Assembly: GCA_964461295.1 (NCBI GenBank)
Contig: CAYWTX010000502.1
Location: 1 to 6,718, forward strand
DNA: 6,718 bases
Origin: CAYWTX01 sp964461295
Lineage (GTDB): Bacteria; Planctomycetota; Phycisphaerae; SM23-33
Direction: 5' to 3'
The notes under the pieces are model-generated. The model ran no database searches. It was given only the letters and a program-made list of their open reading frames with translations, and had not been told where the DNA came from. Made by a program: the position numbers and the translations under genes. Below, in pieces: positions 5,471 through 6,718 of this stretch (positions are counted from its first letter, which is position 1; every line of letters starts with the position of its first letter).

Positions 5471-6652
5471 TCAGCCCAGGGCGGCAATCTCCTCGTACCG
5501 CGTGTTCCGCTGCACGGGCAGGTACCCCGCCTTGCCGATCAGGTCCACCACTTGCCCAACCGTCACCGCGTGCGACAGGCCCGTCGCCCGCACCACCCGC
5601 TCCTCCATCAACACGCCGCCGAAATCGTCGGCCCCGAACGACAACGCCAACTGCGCCACGTCCGGCCCCTCCGTCACCCAGCCCGCCTGCACGTGCGGCA
5701 CGTTGTCCAGCACCAGCCGGCTCAGCGCCACCATCCGCAGGTAGTCGACGCCCGTGCATGGCCGCAGCGCGATCCGCGTCCGATTCGTCTGACAACTCCA
5801 GGGAATGAACGCGGTAAACCCGCCCGTGCGGTCCTGTAGCCCGCGCACTGCCAGCAGGTGCTCCACCCGCTGCGACGTCGTCTCGCCCAGGCCGTACACC
5901 ATCGTCGCCGTCGTCAACATGCCCATCCGCTGGGCCGTCTCCATCACCGCCAGCCACTGCCCCGCCGTGATCTTCCGCGGGCTGACCCGCCGACGGACTT
6001 CGTCCACCAGGATCTCCGCCCCGCCGCCCGGCAGCGAGTCCAGCCCGGCCTCGCGCAGCCGCCCAAGCGTCTGCTCGACGCTCAGTCCCGCCCGCGTCGC
6101 CAGATACACAACCTCCGCGGGCGACAGCGAATGCACCCACACGCGGCATCGCCGCTTGATCGCGCGCAGAACGGCCTCGTGGAACGCCAGGTCCAGTTGG
6201 GGGTTCAGCCCGCCCTGAATCAACACCTGCGTCGCGCCCTGGCTCTGGGCCTGCTCGACCAACTCGACGACCCGCCCCACCGAAAGCACGAACGCATCGG
6301 GCGACCCGACCGGCACGTGGAACGCGCAGAAGAGGCAGTCCGCTTCGCAGACGTTCGTCAGCGAGATGTTGCGGTCGACGACAAACGTGGCCGCACGCCG
6401 CGGGATCAGCCGCATCCGGCGCCGCTGCGCCGCCTGGCCCAGTTCGCCAAGCCCCGCGTGGTCGTGCAGCACGACCGCCTCGGCGCCCGACAGCCGCTCG
6501 CCGGCTTCCGCACGGGCGAGGATCTCCCGCACGACCGCCTGGCCGCCCCCGAGACGCGCCCGCCCGCCCGCCCGCGACGCGCTGGCCGCATGCGCCGCCT
6601 CCTGATACACGCTGTTGACGAGCACCGGCTCCAAGTCCAGATCCGCCAGCAT
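5471..6652 (-). CDS. mqnC: Cyclic dehypoxanthinyl futalosine synthase (radical SAM)
   Basis: MqnC cyclises dehypoxanthine futalosine to its spiro form by radical SAM chemistry, a step of the futalosine route to menaquinone. From the ATG at 6652 it has 393 residues. The [4Fe-4S]-binding CxxxCxxC motif is NVCEADCLFCAF (Cys102, 106, 109). Downstream are GATQVLIQGGLNP, HSLSPAEV, AGLDSLPGGGAEIL, SPRKITAGQWLAVM, LQDRTGGFTAFIPW, LDNVPHVQAGWVTEGP, SFGADDFGG and the end KAGYLPVQRNTRYEEI. The IPW, PHVQAGWV and PVQRNTRY blocks fit MqnC better than its relative MqnE. The usual GHxET motif reads GLGET here. The core starts near residue 40, so ~40 N-terminal residues are an unconserved Ala/Arg/Gly-rich extension. 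ATG 6652 has GAGGGAG 9 bases upstream. An ATG at 6661 and GTGs at 6670 and 6679 are alternatives, and the frame stays open to the window edge, so a longer or partial gene is possible. It converges with mnmG, with 8 bases between the stop codons. Confidence 0.9.
   Translation of the reverse strand: MLADLDLEPVLVNSVYQEAAHAASASRAGGRARLGGGQAVVREILARAEAGERLSGAEAVVLHDHAGLGELGQAAQRRRMRLIPRRAATFVVDRNISLTNVCEADCLFCAFHVPVGSPDAFVLSVGRVVELVEQAQSQGATQVLIQGGLNPQLDLAFHEAVLRAIKRRCRVWVHSLSPAEVVYLATRAGLSVEQTLGRLREAGLDSLPGGGAEILVDEVRRRVSPRKITAGQWLAVMETAQRMGMLTTATMVYGLGETTSQRVEHLLAVRGLQDRTGGFTAFIPWSCQTNRTRIALRPCTGVDYLRMVALSRLVLDNVPHVQAGWVTEGPDVAQLALSFGADDFGGVLMEERVVRATGLSHAVTVGQVVDLIGKAGYLPVQRNTRYEEIAALG
6558..6574 (-). 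repeat. Tetranucleotide repeat / G-quadruplex motif in mqnC
   Basis: On the mqnC sense strand the sequence is CGGGCGGGCGGGCGGGC: four GGG runs separated by single C residues, which is also a four-unit GGGC tandem repeat. It satisfies the G3N1 pattern that forms very stable parallel quadruplexes. It lies ~80 bases after the chosen start codon and encodes part of the unconserved Arg/Ala/Gly-rich N-terminal extension (around AGGRAR). GC-rich codon usage alone could produce it. Confidence 0.6.
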
Positions 6653-6718
6653 CGCCTCCATCTCCCTCACCGAGTCCACGCGGAGGCCGGGGGACGCCCC
6701 GGCCGAGTGCGCGATCCG

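Noticed and set aside
3696..6149. Long minus-strand open frame antisense to mnmG and overlapping mqnC.
   Set aside because: Low-complexity Gly/Arg/Ala translation with no recognisable domain; the same bases encode clear MnmG and MqnC motifs in other frames.
1..6718. tRNA, rRNA, riboswitch, insertion sequence or phage genes.
   Set aside because: I found no cloverleaf-like GTTCRANNC context, no riboswitch core, no transposase motif and no terminal repeats with target duplications.

Overview
This is a GC-rich bacterial chromosomal segment with five well-supported genes. The futalosine menaquinone gene mqnC, a membrane protein combining a GYF_2 and a DUF4190 domain, a DUF2752 protein, and two palindromic repeat types of a kind I associate with planctomycete genomes together suggest a planctomycete, perhaps Phycisphaerae-like. 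That placement is an inference from gene content and style; there is no rRNA or other decisive marker here.

Layout, left to right. Bases 1-28 look like the last codons of a plus-strand gene that lies mostly outside the window. A strong hairpin (86-112) separates it from a minus-strand unit made of pyrG (CTP synthase) followed 11 bases downstream by a short, apparently truncated DUF4258-like gene. A divergent intergenic region of about 180 bases, with purine/pyrimidine-asymmetric and CTGG-rich repeats, leads to two plus-strand membrane-protein genes (GYF_2/DUF4190, then DUF2752). A perfect 8-bp hairpin follows, then mnmG (tRNA uridine-34 modification, FAD protein). mnmG meets mqnC (minus strand, menaquinone by the futalosine route) tail to tail with only 8 bases between the stop codons. 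mqnC is open to the right edge, so its exact start is uncertain.

The genes cover unrelated housekeeping tasks: pyrimidine nucleotide synthesis, tRNA wobble modification and respiratory quinone synthesis. Apart from pyrG with its small follower and the two membrane genes, nothing suggests one shared pathway.

The most notable observation is in mnmG. It encodes about 700 residues instead of the usual 620-630, and the excess sits in two places, each coinciding with a hairpin-forming palindromic element read in frame (3808-3877 and 4948-5023). The two elements have different sequences, so two repeat families appear to have entered the same conserved gene without breaking it, much like the Rickettsia palindromic elements. 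Second, pyrG and mnmG both carry a TANNNT -10-like hexamer 6-8 bases before an ATG and no Shine-Dalgarno sequence, which suggests leaderless transcripts. A perfect (GGGC)n G-quadruplex motif lies in the sense strand near the 5' end of mqnC.
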